A stretch of DNA of 64,000 nucleotides, taken from assembly GCF_004353505.1 (NCBI RefSeq), contig NZ_SMNQ01000006.1, positions 1 through 64,000 of the forward strand, written 5' to 3'. The DNA comes from Streptomyces sp. WAC05374 (GTDB lineage: Bacteria; Actinomycetota; Actinomycetes; Streptomycetales; Streptomycetaceae). Position 1 is the stretch's first letter. The number at the start of each line of letters is the position of its first letter. Position numbers and translations under genes: made by a program. The notes beneath the pieces were generated by a model. The model was not told the DNA's origin. It did no database searches and saw only the letters and a program-made list of their open reading frames with translations. Shown piece by piece: positions 17,652-27,463 of this stretch.

Positions 17652-19118
17652 TCACTGCTGGCCGGCCCACCACTCCTTCAGCGCGGCGACGGCGTCGTCG
17701 TGCGCCATCGGACCGTTCTCCAGCCGCAGCTCCAGCAGGAACTTGTACGCCTGGCCGACAGCGGGCCCCGGGCGGATACCGAGGACTTCCTGGATCTGGT
17801 TGCCGTCCAGGTCGGGCCGGATGGCGTCCAGCTCCTCCTGCTCCTGGAGCTTGGCGATGCGCTCCTCCAGCCCGTCGTAGGCGCGGGACAGGGCGGCCGC
17901 CTTGCGCTTGTTGCGGGTCGTGCAGTCCGAGCGGGTCAGCTTGTGGAGGCGGCTGAGCAGCGGACCGGCGTCACGCACATAGCGGCGTACGGCCGAGTCG
18001 GTCCACTCGCCCGTGCCGTAGCCGTGGAAGCGGAGGTGCAGCTCCACCAGGCGGGACACGTCCTTGACCATCTCGTTGGAGTACTTCAGCGCGATCATGC
18101 GCTTCTTGGTCATCTTCGCGCCGACCACCTCATGGTGGTGGAAGGAGACCCGCCCATCCGACTCGAAGCGCCGGGTGCGCGGCTTGCCGATGTCATGCAG
18201 CAGGGCAGCCAGCCGCAGGACCAGGTCCGGACCGTCCTCCTCGAGGTCGATCGCCTGCTCCAGCACCGTGAGGGAGTGCTCGTAGACGTCCTTGTGCCGG
18301 TGGTGCTCGTCGCTCTCGAGCCGCAGGGCGGGCAGCTCGGGCAGCACGCGCTGAGCGAGGCCCGTGTCGACCAGCAGCCCCAGCCCCTTGCGCGGGTGCG
18401 CGGCGAGGATCAGCTTGTTGAACTCGTCCCGTACGCGCTCGGCGGAGACGATCTCGATCCGGTCGGCCATCCCCTTCATGGCGTCCACGACGTCGGGGGC
18501 CACCTCGAAGTCGAGCTGCGCGGCGAACCGGGCGGCACGCATCATGCGCAGCGGGTCGTCCGAGAAGGACTCCTCGGGCGTGCCAGGGGTGCGCAGCACG
18601 CGCTGGGCGAGGTCCTCCAGACCGCCGTGCGGATCGATGAACTCCTTCTCCGGCAGCGCGACGGCCATCGCGTTGACGGTGAAGTCACGGCGGACCAGGT
18701 CCTCCTCGATCGAGTCGCCGTACGAGACGTCCGGCTTGCGCGAGGTCCTGTCGTAGGCCTCCGAGCGGTACGTCGTGATCTCGATCTGGAAGATCTGGTC
18801 CGTGTCTCCGACGCGCGCCGCCTTCTGGGAACCCACGGTGCCGAACGCGATCCCGACGTCCCACACCGCGTCGGCCCACGGCCGGACGATCTTCAGGACG
18901 TCCTCGGGGCGGGCGTCGGTGGTGAAGTCGAGATCGTTGCCGAGCCGGCCGAGCAGTGCGTCCCGTACCGAACCCCCGACCAGGGCGAGGCTGAAGCCCG
19001 CCTCTTGGAAGCGGCGAGCGAGATCGTCGGCGACGGGGGACACGCGCAGTAGTTCGCTGACCGCGCGGCGTTGCACCTGGCTCAGTGCAGTCGGGTTGTC
19101 TTCATTGGCGTTCGGCAC
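17652..19118 (-). CDS. cca: CCA-adding tRNA nucleotidyltransferase
   Basis: 488 residues. The class II nucleotidyltransferase head shows LVGGSVRDALLGRLGNDLDFTTDA (about 46-69, with the D-x-D metal pair). The neck has SDDPLRMMRAARFAAQLDF, and a C-terminal HD domain has LHDIGKPRTRR and HHHEVVGAKM. It rebuilds or adds the 3' CCA of tRNAs, which fits the two tRNAs in this window that lack encoded CCA; close relatives can also act as poly(A) polymerases. I chose the GTG at 19118 (PNANEDNPTALSQ) by family N-terminus; no strong Shine-Dalgarno is present, so leaderless translation is possible. It diverges from the DUF6049 gene. Confidence 0.94.
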   Translation of the reverse strand: MPNANEDNPTALSQVQRRAVSELLRVSPVADDLARRFQEAGFSLALVGGSVRDALLGRLGNDLDFTTDARPEDVLKIVRPWADAVWDVGIAFGTVGSQKAARVGDTDQIFQIEITTYRSEAYDRTSRKPDVSYGDSIEEDLVRRDFTVNAMAVALPEKEFIDPHGGLEDLAQRVLRTPGTPEESFSDDPLRMMRAARFAAQLDFEVAPDVVDAMKGMADRIEIVSAERVRDEFNKLILAAHPRKGLGLLVDTGLAQRVLPELPALRLESDEHHRHKDVYEHSLTVLEQAIDLEEDGPDLVLRLAALLHDIGKPRTRRFESDGRVSFHHHEVVGAKMTKKRMIALKYSNEMVKDVSRLVELHLRFHGYGTGEWTDSAVRRYVRDAGPLLSRLHKLTRSDCTTRNKRKAAALSRAYDGLEERIAKLQEQEELDAIRPDLDGNQIQEVLGIRPGPAVGQAYKFLLELRLENGPMAHDDAVAALKEWWAGQQ

Positions 19119-19324
19119 AACAGAAAAGGGTACGTGCCCGCGCCCACGGCGGCGTCCCCGTTTTCCCGCCGCCCGGCGCCCCGCTTCCGCGATCTTCAGG
19201 GCCGTACTCCTCCGATCATGTGGAGCAGTCCGCGGCACTTAGCCACGGCGCACCTCGTTACCATGCGTGGACGCAGGAACCGACGAACCACCAACGGCAA
19301 CAGACGACGAGGACGGGCGAGCGC

Positions 19325-21691
19325 GTGGCCGAGGCGGCAGATTTCCAGAGCACGATGCGCTCTCCTGCCCGGCGATGGCTACGGCGGACGGCCGCCGCCC
19401 TGGTGAGTGTGCCGCTCCTGGCGGGCCTGCTCCACGTCTCCTCGACGCCCCCCGCGTCCGCCGCCGAGAAGGTGGCCGCCGACCGTCCGGTCGATGTGTC
19501 TCTGGACACGCTCTCGCCCACGACGCCCGTGGAGGGCGACACCCTCACGATCAGCGGCACGGTGACCAATGAGGGCAAGCAGACGGTCAGCGGGGCCCAG
19601 GTCGACCTGCGCGTCGGCTCGCGGATGTCCAGCCGGGGTGAGATCGACGCGGTCGCCAAGCGCGGTCGCTTCACGCCGGGCAGTGACGGCGGGGCCCTCG
19701 GCGGCCCGTACAGCATCAAGATCCCGACGCTGGCGGCCGGCCTCAGCAAGGAATTCAGCATCACCGTGCCGGTCGAGAAGCTGAACCTGGACGAGGACGG
19801 TGTCTACCAGCTCGGCGTCTCCGTCTCGGGCCGGGCGGGGAGCACCCCCTACGACCAGGTGCTCGGCATCGAGCGGACCTTCCTGCCCTGGCAGCCGGAG
19901 GCCACCGAGAAGAAGACCCAGTTCACCTATCTCTGGCCGCTCATCTCCTCGACGCACCTGTCCGCGGAGACCGGCTCGGACGACCAGCAGACGCCGGTCT
20001 TCGAGGACGACGACCTGGCGGCCGAGCTGGCCCCGGGCGGCCGCCTCGAGCGGCTCGTCTCCCTGGGCGCGGAACTCCCCGTCACCTGGGTCGTCGACCC
20101 GGACCTGCTCGCCACGGTCGACGCCATGACCCGGAACTACCAGGTCAAGGAGGGGACGGAACGGGTCCCGGGCAAGAACCAGGCCATCGCCAAGCAGTGG
20201 CTCAACGCGCTCGACAAGGCGGTGCAGGGCCACAAAGTGATCGCCCTGCCGTACGCCGACCCCGACCTGGCGTCCCTGGCCCACCGGGGCAAGGACGTCT
20301 CCGGCTCGCTCAGCCACCTCCAGCCGGCCACCGAGGTCGCCGAGACCACGGTGGAGACGATCCTCCATGTGAAGCCGTCCGTGGACTTCGCCTGGCCGGT
20401 CGACGGAGCCGTCGACCCGTCGATCGTCGACGTCGCCACCTCGGCCGGAGCCGACAAGCTGATCGCCCGCAGCGACAGCATCCGGGACGAGCTGCCCTAC
20501 ACGCCCAACGCCGCCCGGCCGATCGGCGGCGGCACCACGGCCGTCGTGGCCGACGCGCCACTGTCCACGGCGTTCCAGGGCGACATGACCGGAGCGGGCG
20601 ACTCGACGCTGGCCGTGCAGCAGTTCCTCGCCCATTCCCTGGCCGTCACCCAGCAGCAGCCCGGCAAGCAGCGCAGCATCGTGGTCGCCCCTCAGCGGCT
20701 GCCGACCGCCGCGCAGGCCCAGTCGATGGCGACCGCGCTGCGGGCCCTGTCCACCCAGCGCTGGACGCAGCCCAGTGACCTGATCGCGGCGGCCGAGGCC
20801 AAGCCCGACGACCGCGCCACCACCAAGGTGCCCGGCGCCGGGAAGTACCCGGCCAAGCTGCGCAAGCAGGAGCTGCCCCTCCAGGCGTTCCAGGACATGA
20901 AGACGACCCAGGACACCCTGGACAACTTCAAGGTCATCCTCACGGCGGCGTACCGGGTCGTGACGCCCTTCGGCAACGCGATCAACCGCGAGATGTCGAC
21001 CTCCTGGCGGGGCCGCGCCGAACCCGCCACGGCGTACCGGGCGAGCGTGCAGCAGCACCTGAAGGACCTGACCACCGAGGTCCAGCTCATCGAGAAGTCG
21101 GACCTGACCCTGTCGGGGCGCAGTGCGACCATCCCGGTCACGGTACAGAACCAGTTGCTCCAGGGCGTCGACCACCTGGTGCTGCGGCTGACGTCCACCA
21201 AGCCGACCCGCTTGAAGCTGAACGGGGACGACGCCGTCGCGGAGCTGCCGGTGCGGATCGACGGCGGGCACAGCCAGTCGGTGAAGTTCACGGCCTCCGC
21301 GAACGCCAACGGCCCGGTCCCGATGACGGCCCAGCTCTACACGGAGGACGGCAAGCCGTACGGCAAGCCGATGAGCTTCACCGTCAAGGTCTCCGAGATC
21401 ACCCCCACCGTGATGCTGGTGATCGCCGGCGGGTTCTTGCTGCTCGCGCTCGCCGGCATCAGGATGTACACCCACCGCAAGCGCACCGCGGCACGTGAGG
21501 CGGACGCCGAGGCCGAGTCCGGCACCGACGCCGGCACCGACACCGATGCCGGCACGGGCGCGGCAGCGGAACCGGAGACGCCCGGCGCGGCTGCGCGGAG
21601 CGACGATCCCGAGCAGCCGAGTGACCCGACCCCGGACACCGGAGCGCAAAGCACCGACCCGTCGGGCCAGGGTGAGAAAGTGGACCGTTGA
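19325..21691 (+). CDS. DUF6049 family secreted/membrane protein
   Basis: 788 residues. A signal segment (RRWLRRTAAALVSVPLLAGLLHV) ends at an Ala-rich cleavage-like site (PPASAAEK). A large extracellular part follows, including an early Ig-like domain (VEGDTLTISGTVTNEGKQTVSGAQVDLRV). One C-terminal membrane helix lies near 697-718, followed by an acidic cytosolic tail. The family is conserved next to murJ in actinobacteria (the Rv3909 position in M. tuberculosis); its biochemical role is not established, to my knowledge. GTG at 19325 is my preferred start; ATG at 19355 is possible. It ends 46 bp before murJ and is probably co-transcribed with it. Confidence 0.85.
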   Translation: MAEAADFQSTMRSPARRWLRRTAAALVSVPLLAGLLHVSSTPPASAAEKVAADRPVDVSLDTLSPTTPVEGDTLTISGTVTNEGKQTVSGAQVDLRVGSRMSSRGEIDAVAKRGRFTPGSDGGALGGPYSIKIPTLAAGLSKEFSITVPVEKLNLDEDGVYQLGVSVSGRAGSTPYDQVLGIERTFLPWQPEATEKKTQFTYLWPLISSTHLSAETGSDDQQTPVFEDDDLAAELAPGGRLERLVSLGAELPVTWVVDPDLLATVDAMTRNYQVKEGTERVPGKNQAIAKQWLNALDKAVQGHKVIALPYADPDLASLAHRGKDVSGSLSHLQPATEVAETTVETILHVKPSVDFAWPVDGAVDPSIVDVATSAGADKLIARSDSIRDELPYTPNAARPIGGGTTAVVADAPLSTAFQGDMTGAGDSTLAVQQFLAHSLAVTQQQPGKQRSIVVAPQRLPTAAQAQSMATALRALSTQRWTQPSDLIAAAEAKPDDRATTKVPGAGKYPAKLRKQELPLQAFQDMKTTQDTLDNFKVILTAAYRVVTPFGNAINREMSTSWRGRAEPATAYRASVQQHLKDLTTEVQLIEKSDLTLSGRSATIPVTVQNQLLQGVDHLVLRLTSTKPTRLKLNGDDAVAELPVRIDGGHSQSVKFTASANANGPVPMTAQLYTEDGKPYGKPMSFTVKVSEITPTVMLVIAGGFLLLALAGIRMYTHRKRTAAREADAEAESGTDAGTDTDAGTGAAAEPETPGAAARSDDPEQPSDPTPDTGAQSTDPSGQGEKVDR

Positions 21692-21737
21692 GCGATGTCG
21701 TGGCCGGTCGGCCGGGGACGATGAGGTGGGGTAAACC

Positions 21738-23915
21738 ATGAACGCGCCGTACGACGGTGACCGCGGTCAGGGCGCGGGTGGCGGCAGCGCGCCTTCCGGT
21801 GGCCCGCCCCCCGCGGCGGGCCACGTCCCGCCACCGGCCACGCCCGCCCCGGACCCGTACGTCCAGCACGCCTACGAGCAGGATCCGTACGGCAGCCACG
21901 ACATCTCCGCCCACGACCCCGTCGGCGAGGCGCTGTACGACCGGGCGGCACACCCTCCGCCGCCGCCCGGCACGTACGAGGAGCCGCCGCCGCTCTACCA
22001 GCAACCCGCCGCGCCGCAGTACGCCCCGGACCCCCGGATCTGGGCGCAGACCCCGCCGCCCGAGCCCGACGGGCCGTCCCGCCACCTCCCGTACGGCGAC
22101 GACGCCCGGACCGTTCAGTTCACGGGCGTGGACGACCTCGTCACGCGTGCCGGGGAGGAGCAGCCGGAGCCGGACGCGTTCGCGCACCTCTACCGCGACC
22201 AGCAGGGCCACGGGCAGCCCCAGCCGCCCGCCCCGCAGGAACCCGAACCGGCGCCGGCGGCCCCGCCCGCCCCGAAGAAGTCCGGCGGCCGTGCCTCCGG
22301 CCTGCTGAAGTCGAGCGCCGTGATGGCGGCCGGCACCCTGGTGTCCCGCCTCACCGGCTTCGTCCGCAGCCTGGTGATCACCGGCGCGCTGGGAGCCGCC
22401 CTGCTCGGTGACGCCTACACCATCGCGGCCACCCTGCCGACGATGATCTACATCCTGACCGTGGGCGGCGGACTCAACTCGGTCTTCGTCCCCCAGCTCG
22501 TCCGCTCGATGAAGGACGACGAGGACGGCGGCGAGGCGTACGCCAACCGGCTCCTGACACTCGTGATGGTCGCCCTCGGTGTGATCGTCACGATCGCCGT
22601 GTTCGGAGCGCCGCTGCTGATCCGTGCCATGTCGGACACGATCGCGAGCGACGCGGCCGCCAACAGCGTGGCCGTCACCTTCGCCCGCTTCTGCCTGCCC
22701 ACGATCTTCTTCATGGGCGTGCACGTGGTGATGGGTCAGATCCTCAACGCCCGGGGCCGGTTCGGCGCGATGATGTGGACGCCGGTCCTCAACAACATCG
22801 TCGTCATCTTCACCTTCGGCATGTTCATCTGGGTCTACGGCTCCTCCGCCGAGTCCGAGATGGGCGTCACGACCATTCCCGACGAGGGCATCCGGCTGCT
22901 CGGCATCGGCACGCTCCTCGGGCTGGTGGTCCAGGCGCTGGCGATGGTCCCGTACCTGCGCGAGGCCGGTTTCCGCTTCCGCCCGCGCTTCGACTGGAAG
23001 GGCCACGGGCTCGGCAAGACGGTCAAACTCGCCAAGTGGACCGTGCTGTTCGTCCTCGCCAACCAGGCCGGCGTCGTCGTCGTCACCCAGCTCGCCACGG
23101 CGGCCGGCAAGGCGTCCGGCAAGGACGGCGCGGGCTTCCTCGCGTACTCCAACGCCCAGCTCATCTGGGGCATGCCGCAGGCCATCATCACCGTCTCGGT
23201 CATGGCCGCGCTGCTGCCGCGCATCTCGCGCGCCGCCCACGACAACGACCCGGGCGCGGTGCGCGACGACATCTCGCACGGCCTGAGGAACTCGGCCGTC
23301 GCGATCGTGCCCGTCGCCTTCACCTTCCTCGCGCTCGGCGTCCCGATGTGCACTCTGCTGTACGCGTCCAGCGGCACCGAGGCGGCCCGCAGCATGGGCT
23401 TCATCCTGATGGCGTTCGGCCTCGGGCTGATCCCCTACTCGGTGCAGTACGTGGTCCTGCGCGGCTTCTACGCCTACGAGGACACCCGCACGCCCTTCTA
23501 CAACACCGTCATCGTGGCGGCCGTCAACGCCGCGGCCTCGGCGGCCTGCTACGTCCTGCTGCCGCCCGAGTGGGCCGTCGTCGGCATGGCGGCCTCCTAC
23601 GGCCTCGCGTACGCGGTCGGCGTCGGCGTCGCCTGGCGGCGGCTGCGCAACCGGCTGGGCGGCGACCTGGACGGCGCGCACGTCGTCCGCACCTACGCCC
23701 GGCTGTGCATGGCGTCCGTCCCCGCGGCGGTCCTCGGCGGCGCTGCGGCGTTCGGCATTCTCAAAGCCCTGGGCGACGGCGCCCTGGGCTCGCTCGCGGC
23801 TCTGGTCGGCGGTGGGATCGTACTGATGGGCGTGTTCTACGCCGGTGCACGCAAGATGCGGATCGAAGAGCTCAACTCGATGGTCGGCATGGTCCGCGGC
23901 CGTCTCGGACGCTGA
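21738..23915 (+). CDS. murJ: Lipid II flippase MurJ (MviN)
   Basis: 725 residues. A Pro/Tyr-rich cytosolic extension of about 190 residues precedes 14-15 membrane segments of the MOP superfamily fold. Family stretches include SSAVMAAGTLVSRLTGFVRS at the start of the core, LPTMIYILTVGGGLNSVFVPQLV and YAYEDTRTPFYNTVIVAAVN. MurJ moves lipid-linked peptidoglycan precursor across the membrane. GAGGTGGGG supports the ATG. In mycobacteria the protein carries a C-terminal pseudokinase and discoidin-like domain; here that part is a separate gene directly downstream. Confidence 0.94.
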   Translation: MNAPYDGDRGQGAGGGSAPSGGPPPAAGHVPPPATPAPDPYVQHAYEQDPYGSHDISAHDPVGEALYDRAAHPPPPPGTYEEPPPLYQQPAAPQYAPDPRIWAQTPPPEPDGPSRHLPYGDDARTVQFTGVDDLVTRAGEEQPEPDAFAHLYRDQQGHGQPQPPAPQEPEPAPAAPPAPKKSGGRASGLLKSSAVMAAGTLVSRLTGFVRSLVITGALGAALLGDAYTIAATLPTMIYILTVGGGLNSVFVPQLVRSMKDDEDGGEAYANRLLTLVMVALGVIVTIAVFGAPLLIRAMSDTIASDAAANSVAVTFARFCLPTIFFMGVHVVMGQILNARGRFGAMMWTPVLNNIVVIFTFGMFIWVYGSSAESEMGVTTIPDEGIRLLGIGTLLGLVVQALAMVPYLREAGFRFRPRFDWKGHGLGKTVKLAKWTVLFVLANQAGVVVVTQLATAAGKASGKDGAGFLAYSNAQLIWGMPQAIITVSVMAALLPRISRAAHDNDPGAVRDDISHGLRNSAVAIVPVAFTFLALGVPMCTLLYASSGTEAARSMGFILMAFGLGLIPYSVQYVVLRGFYAYEDTRTPFYNTVIVAAVNAAASAACYVLLPPEWAVVGMAASYGLAYAVGVGVAWRRLRNRLGGDLDGAHVVRTYARLCMASVPAAVLGGAAAFGILKALGDGALGSLAALVGGGIVLMGVFYAGARKMRIEELNSMVGMVRGRLGR

Positions 23916-24031
23916 CGGCAGGGCTCGCACAACCATCGTGGGCGACCGCGTGTCGTGCATAGCGCCGGACTGTGGGCACAATTGGCATGGCTGTTGGATG
24001 TGGCGCAACGGATGGGGAGGCAGGAACGACG

Positions 24032-25756
24032 GTGGCGGAACGTAGCACGGCTGCCGTCGACGTGGCCGACAACAGCGGTGACGACCCGCTGACCGCCAAG
24101 GCGGACAAGGCCGCGAGCGACGGGGTGGCGGAAGAGCAGGACGTGGCGGAGAGGTCCGCCCGCGACAGCGACGGCGAACGGCGGGACAGCGAGCAGTCCG
24201 TGATCACGGCACCCGAGCTCCACAGCGGCCACAAACTCGCCAGACGCTACCGGCTCGAGGAGTGCGTCACCCGTCTGGACGGTTTCAGCAGTTGGCGCGC
24301 CGTCGACGAGAAGTTGCGCCGGGCCGTGGGCGTCCACATCCTCCCCGCCGACCACCCGCGAGCCCGATCGGTACTGGCCGCCGCACGCTCCTCGGCACTC
24401 CTCGGCGACCCCCGGTTCGTCCAGGTCCTGGACGCGGTCGAGGAGAACGACCTCGTCTACGTCGTCCACGAGTGGCTCCCGGACGCCACCGAACTCACCA
24501 CGCTGCTCGCGGCCGGCCCGCTCGAGCCGCATGACGCCTACCAACTGGTCAGCCAGGTCTCCCAGGCCATGGCCGCCGCCCACCGCGAGGGCCTGGCCCA
24601 TCTGCGCCTCACCCCCAGCGCCGTCCTGCGCAGCTCCACCGGCCAGTACCGCATCCGCGGACTGGCCGTGAACGCCGCGCTGCGCGGCATCAGCGCCGAC
24701 CGTCCCCAGCGCACCGACACCGAGGCGATCGGCGCTCTGCTGTACGCGGCGCTGACCAAGCGCTGGCCGTACGAGGACGACGCCTACGGCCTGTCCGGGC
24801 TGCCCAAGGGCGTCGGGCTGATCCCGCCGGACCAGGTACGGGCGGGAGTGCACCGGGGCCTGTCCGAACTCGCCATGCGCGCCCTGGTCAACGACGGCGC
24901 GACCGCGTCCCGCCAGGAGCCGCCCTGCACCACGCCGGACGAGCTGGCGAAGGCGGTCGCGGCCATGCCGCGCATCCGCCCGCCGGAGCCCGACTTCCCG
25001 ACCCCGCCCGAGTACCAGCGCACGACGTACCAGCAGGGCAACTACGGCCGGACGCAGCCGCGCCCCGGCTCGGCGGCCACCATGGCCGTTCCGGTCCCGC
25101 CGCCGCCGCTCCAGAGCCGCACGGGCAAGGCCCTCAAGTGGGCCGTCTCGGCCCTCCTCATCGCCGCCCTGGGCCTCGGTAGCTGGCAGGTCGCGGACCG
25201 GCTCCTGGAGCAGAAGAGCAACGGGCAGACCGGTGACACCGGTACCCAGACGTCTCCGGGCGGTCAGAACCAGAAGAAGCCGGTGAAGCCTCCGCAGCCG
25301 GTGCGGATCAGTGACGCCCACGAGTACAAGCCGGGCGGGTCCGGGATACAGGAGGACGAGGTCTCGAACGCGGTGGACGGCAAGACCGATACCGCCTGGA
25401 TCACCCCCCAGTACTTCGGTTACGCCAACTTCGGCAATTACCAGAACCGCAAGCAGGGCAGCGGGATCATCGTGGATCTCGGCAGCGTGCAGAACGTACG
25501 TGGCCTCGACGTGACCATGTACCGCTCAGGCCAGAAGGCGCAGGTGTTCGCGGCCGGGGAGGAAGCGACCGACCCCAGCGGACGGGACGACTTCCCACAC
25601 CGCTTGACCGAGCTCAAGACAGTGGGGGACACGCTCAAGACCACAGTGGACAAGCCGGTGCGGACGCGCTACGTGCTCATCCACATCACCGAGCTGCCGC
25701 CCGACGGATCAGGCGGTTACCGTGGCGGCATTTCCGAGATCAAGGTGCTCGGCTGA
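24032..25756 (+). CDS. Membrane-anchored pseudokinase with extracellular discoidin-like domain
   Basis: 574 residues. An acidic, disordered N-terminus is followed by a protein-kinase-like domain (about 70-310) that has lost its catalytic motifs. No glycine loop is seen, the HRD position reads AHLRLTPSAV, and DFG is absent (RIRGLAVNA). A Pro-rich juxtamembrane stretch leads to one helix (KWAVSALLIAALGLGSWQV, about 370-388). The extracellular C-terminus (SDAHEYKPGGSGIQEDEVSNAVDGKTDTAW) is a galactose-binding/discoidin-like fold. This matches the C-terminal half of mycobacterial MviN (Rv3910), which is thought to regulate peptidoglycan synthesis. Start chosen at GTG 24032 after GGGGAGG; ATG 23987 is an alternative. 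Confidence 0.85.
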   Translation: MAERSTAAVDVADNSGDDPLTAKADKAASDGVAEEQDVAERSARDSDGERRDSEQSVITAPELHSGHKLARRYRLEECVTRLDGFSSWRAVDEKLRRAVGVHILPADHPRARSVLAAARSSALLGDPRFVQVLDAVEENDLVYVVHEWLPDATELTTLLAAGPLEPHDAYQLVSQVSQAMAAAHREGLAHLRLTPSAVLRSSTGQYRIRGLAVNAALRGISADRPQRTDTEAIGALLYAALTKRWPYEDDAYGLSGLPKGVGLIPPDQVRAGVHRGLSELAMRALVNDGATASRQEPPCTTPDELAKAVAAMPRIRPPEPDFPTPPEYQRTTYQQGNYGRTQPRPGSAATMAVPVPPPPLQSRTGKALKWAVSALLIAALGLGSWQVADRLLEQKSNGQTGDTGTQTSPGGQNQKKPVKPPQPVRISDAHEYKPGGSGIQEDEVSNAVDGKTDTAWITPQYFGYANFGNYQNRKQGSGIIVDLGSVQNVRGLDVTMYRSGQKAQVFAAGEEATDPSGRDDFPHRLTELKTVGDTLKTTVDKPVRTRYVLIHITELPPDGSGGYRGGISEIKVLG

Positions 25757-25822
25757 CGCCTGCCGACCCGGTGGCGGAAGGAACCACCGAAGAGCGGGCA
25801 CAGCGAGAGGGGAGGTGGCGGC

Positions 25823-26524
25823 ATGACGAGCGGGACGTCCGAGGAGCACAGCGACCAGGACCTCCTGGCGCGCCATGTCGCCGGCGACCCCGACGCCTTC
25901 GGTGAGCTCGTACGCAGGCACCGCGACCGGCTCTGGGCCGTCGCCCTGCGCACGCTGGGCGACCGCGAGGAGGCCGCCGACGCCGTCCAGGACGCCCTCG
26001 TGTCCGCCTTCCGGGCCGCCCACACCTTCCGTGGTCAGTCCGCCGTCACCACCTGGCTGCACCGGATCACGGTGAACGCGTGCCTCGACCGCGCCCGCAA
26101 GGCCGCCTCCCGCAAGACGTCGCCCGTCGACGACACCGAGCGGCTGGAGCAACTACTGGAGCCGCACGAATCGGCCGAGGCACCGGCCGAGCGGGAGGAC
26201 CTCCACCGCGAGCTACTGGCAGCGCTGGCGAAGCTCCCCGCCGATCAGCGCGCCGCTCTGGTGCTCGTGGACATGCAGGGCTATCCCGTCGCCGAGGCGG
26301 CGCGTGTTCTCGACGTACCGACGGGAACGGTCAAGAGCCGGTGCGCGAGGGGGAGGGCCAGGTTGCTTCCTCTGCTCACTCATCTGCGCGGTGACACCGT
26401 GGATAACGGCAGCCCCGACAGGGGAAGGAACCGGACGCCAGGGACATCCGTCCCACCGGCGTCGGGACCAAGGGATGCAGGACCGGGTGATCCTGCTGCT
26501 GTGAAGGGAGGTGGGCGCGCGTGA
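25823..26524 (+). CDS. sigM: ECF RNA polymerase sigma factor SigM
   Basis: 233 residues. The sigma-2 region (DPDAFGELVRRHRDRLWAVALRTLGDREEAADAVQDALVSAFRAAHTF) and sigma-4 region (LPADQRAALVLVDMQGYPVAEAARVLDVPTGTVKSRCARGRARL) are complete. An unusual 50-residue disordered tail follows. A strong GGGGAGG ribosome-binding site precedes the ATG. The stop overlaps the anti-sigma gene start by 4 nt (GTGA), indicating translational coupling. The position between the murJ/pseudokinase genes and trxBA is that of mycobacterial sigM, which responds to oxidative and envelope conditions. I name it by this synteny. Confidence 0.9.
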   Translation: MTSGTSEEHSDQDLLARHVAGDPDAFGELVRRHRDRLWAVALRTLGDREEAADAVQDALVSAFRAAHTFRGQSAVTTWLHRITVNACLDRARKAASRKTSPVDDTERLEQLLEPHESAEAPAEREDLHRELLAALAKLPADQRAALVLVDMQGYPVAEAARVLDVPTGTVKSRCARGRARLLPLLTHLRGDTVDNGSPDRGRNRTPGTSVPPASGPRDAGPGDPAAVKGGGRA

Positions 26525-27435
26525 CATCCACAACCGACACGACTCAGCACCCGGACGTCTCTGAGATCTCGGACCTCACCGAAGGGCTGCTCCCGCCGTC
26601 CCGGACGGCCGACGTCAAGGCGCACGTGGACGGATGTGCGCTGTGCGCCGATGTCCGGACCTCCCTCGAGGAGATCCGGGGCCTGCTGGGCACCCTCCCC
26701 GGCCCCACCCGGATGCCGGCCGACATCGCCGAGCGCATCGACGCCGCCCTGGCCGCCGAGGCGCTCCTGGACGCCACCGCACCCGCCGACACGGCCGAGC
26801 ATGTTTCACGTGAAACAGCGCCCGCCCCCGTCACCCCCGAGGCCGGTCCTTCCGAGCCGGTCCGCGCGGACCGCCCCGCCGGTCGCCCCCGTGCGGCCAC
26901 CGGTCCCGGCCGCGGGCGCCCTGCCCGGCGGCGGCGCCGCACCGCGGTGCTCGGCGCTGTCTTCGGCGCCGCGGCCCTGGGAGTGAGCGCCCTCCTCCTC
27001 CAGGTGATCCTGCCGTCCGGGAACGACCCCGACGGCTCCAGGACGGCGGACTCCGCCGTGAGTGCGCCGGAGGACGGCACCTTCTCCGGCGTGGCCGTGG
27101 AAGACCGGGTCGAAGCGCTGCTGGCCCCCGGGGAGAAGCCCGGGTCGCCACGCGCCGAGAAGCACCAGCCTCCCTCCGCCGACCAGCCGTCGACGATGTT
27201 CACCCAGGAGGCCGTGAAGGTTCCGCCCTGCATCCAGGCGGGCACCGGCCGCAGCGATCAGGCGCTCGCCGCACAGAGGGGCACCTACGAAGGCCGGTCC
27301 GCCTACCTCGTGGTCCTGCCGCACACCACGGACCCCGCGAAGGTCCAGGCGTACGTCCTGGACGCCGCCTGCACCTCCACCCAGGTGAGCGCCAAGGCGG
27401 ACGTCCTGCTGACCCACGCCTACCCGCGTCCCTGA
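26521..27435 (+). CDS. Membrane-bound anti-sigma factor of SigM
   Basis: 304 residues, translationally coupled to sigM. The N-terminal anti-sigma domain shows HVDGCALC (about 36-43), the H-x3-C-x2-C pattern of zinc-associated anti-sigma (ZAS-like) proteins. A single helix (TAVLGAVFGAAALGVSALLLQVIL, about 140-163) separates it from an extracellular domain with two conserved cysteines (PPCIQ and DAACTS), which could sense redox or envelope stress. It is equivalent to mycobacterial Rv3912 (RsmA). A perfect parS at 26803-26816 lies inside the gene and is read as VSRET between the two domains. Confidence 0.85.
   Translation: MTSTTDTTQHPDVSEISDLTEGLLPPSRTADVKAHVDGCALCADVRTSLEEIRGLLGTLPGPTRMPADIAERIDAALAAEALLDATAPADTAEHVSRETAPAPVTPEAGPSEPVRADRPAGRPRAATGPGRGRPARRRRRTAVLGAVFGAAALGVSALLLQVILPSGNDPDGSRTADSAVSAPEDGTFSGVAVEDRVEALLAPGEKPGSPRAEKHQPPSADQPSTMFTQEAVKVPPCIQAGTGRSDQALAAQRGTYEGRSAYLVVLPHTTDPAKVQAYVLDAACTSTQVSAKADVLLTHAYPRP
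26803..26816. other. parS site inside the anti-sigma gene
   Basis: Perfect GTTTCACGTGAAAC, coding for V-S-R-E-T in the disordered linker between the ZAS-like domain and the membrane helix. Confidence 0.93.
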
Positions 27436-27463
27436 CTCACGCTGCGTGCCGCTCGGACACTGC

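Noticed and set aside
19119..19324. A mutT4-like gene between cca and the DUF6049 gene, as in mycobacteria
   Set aside because: The gap is only about 200 bp and has no reading frame of that family.
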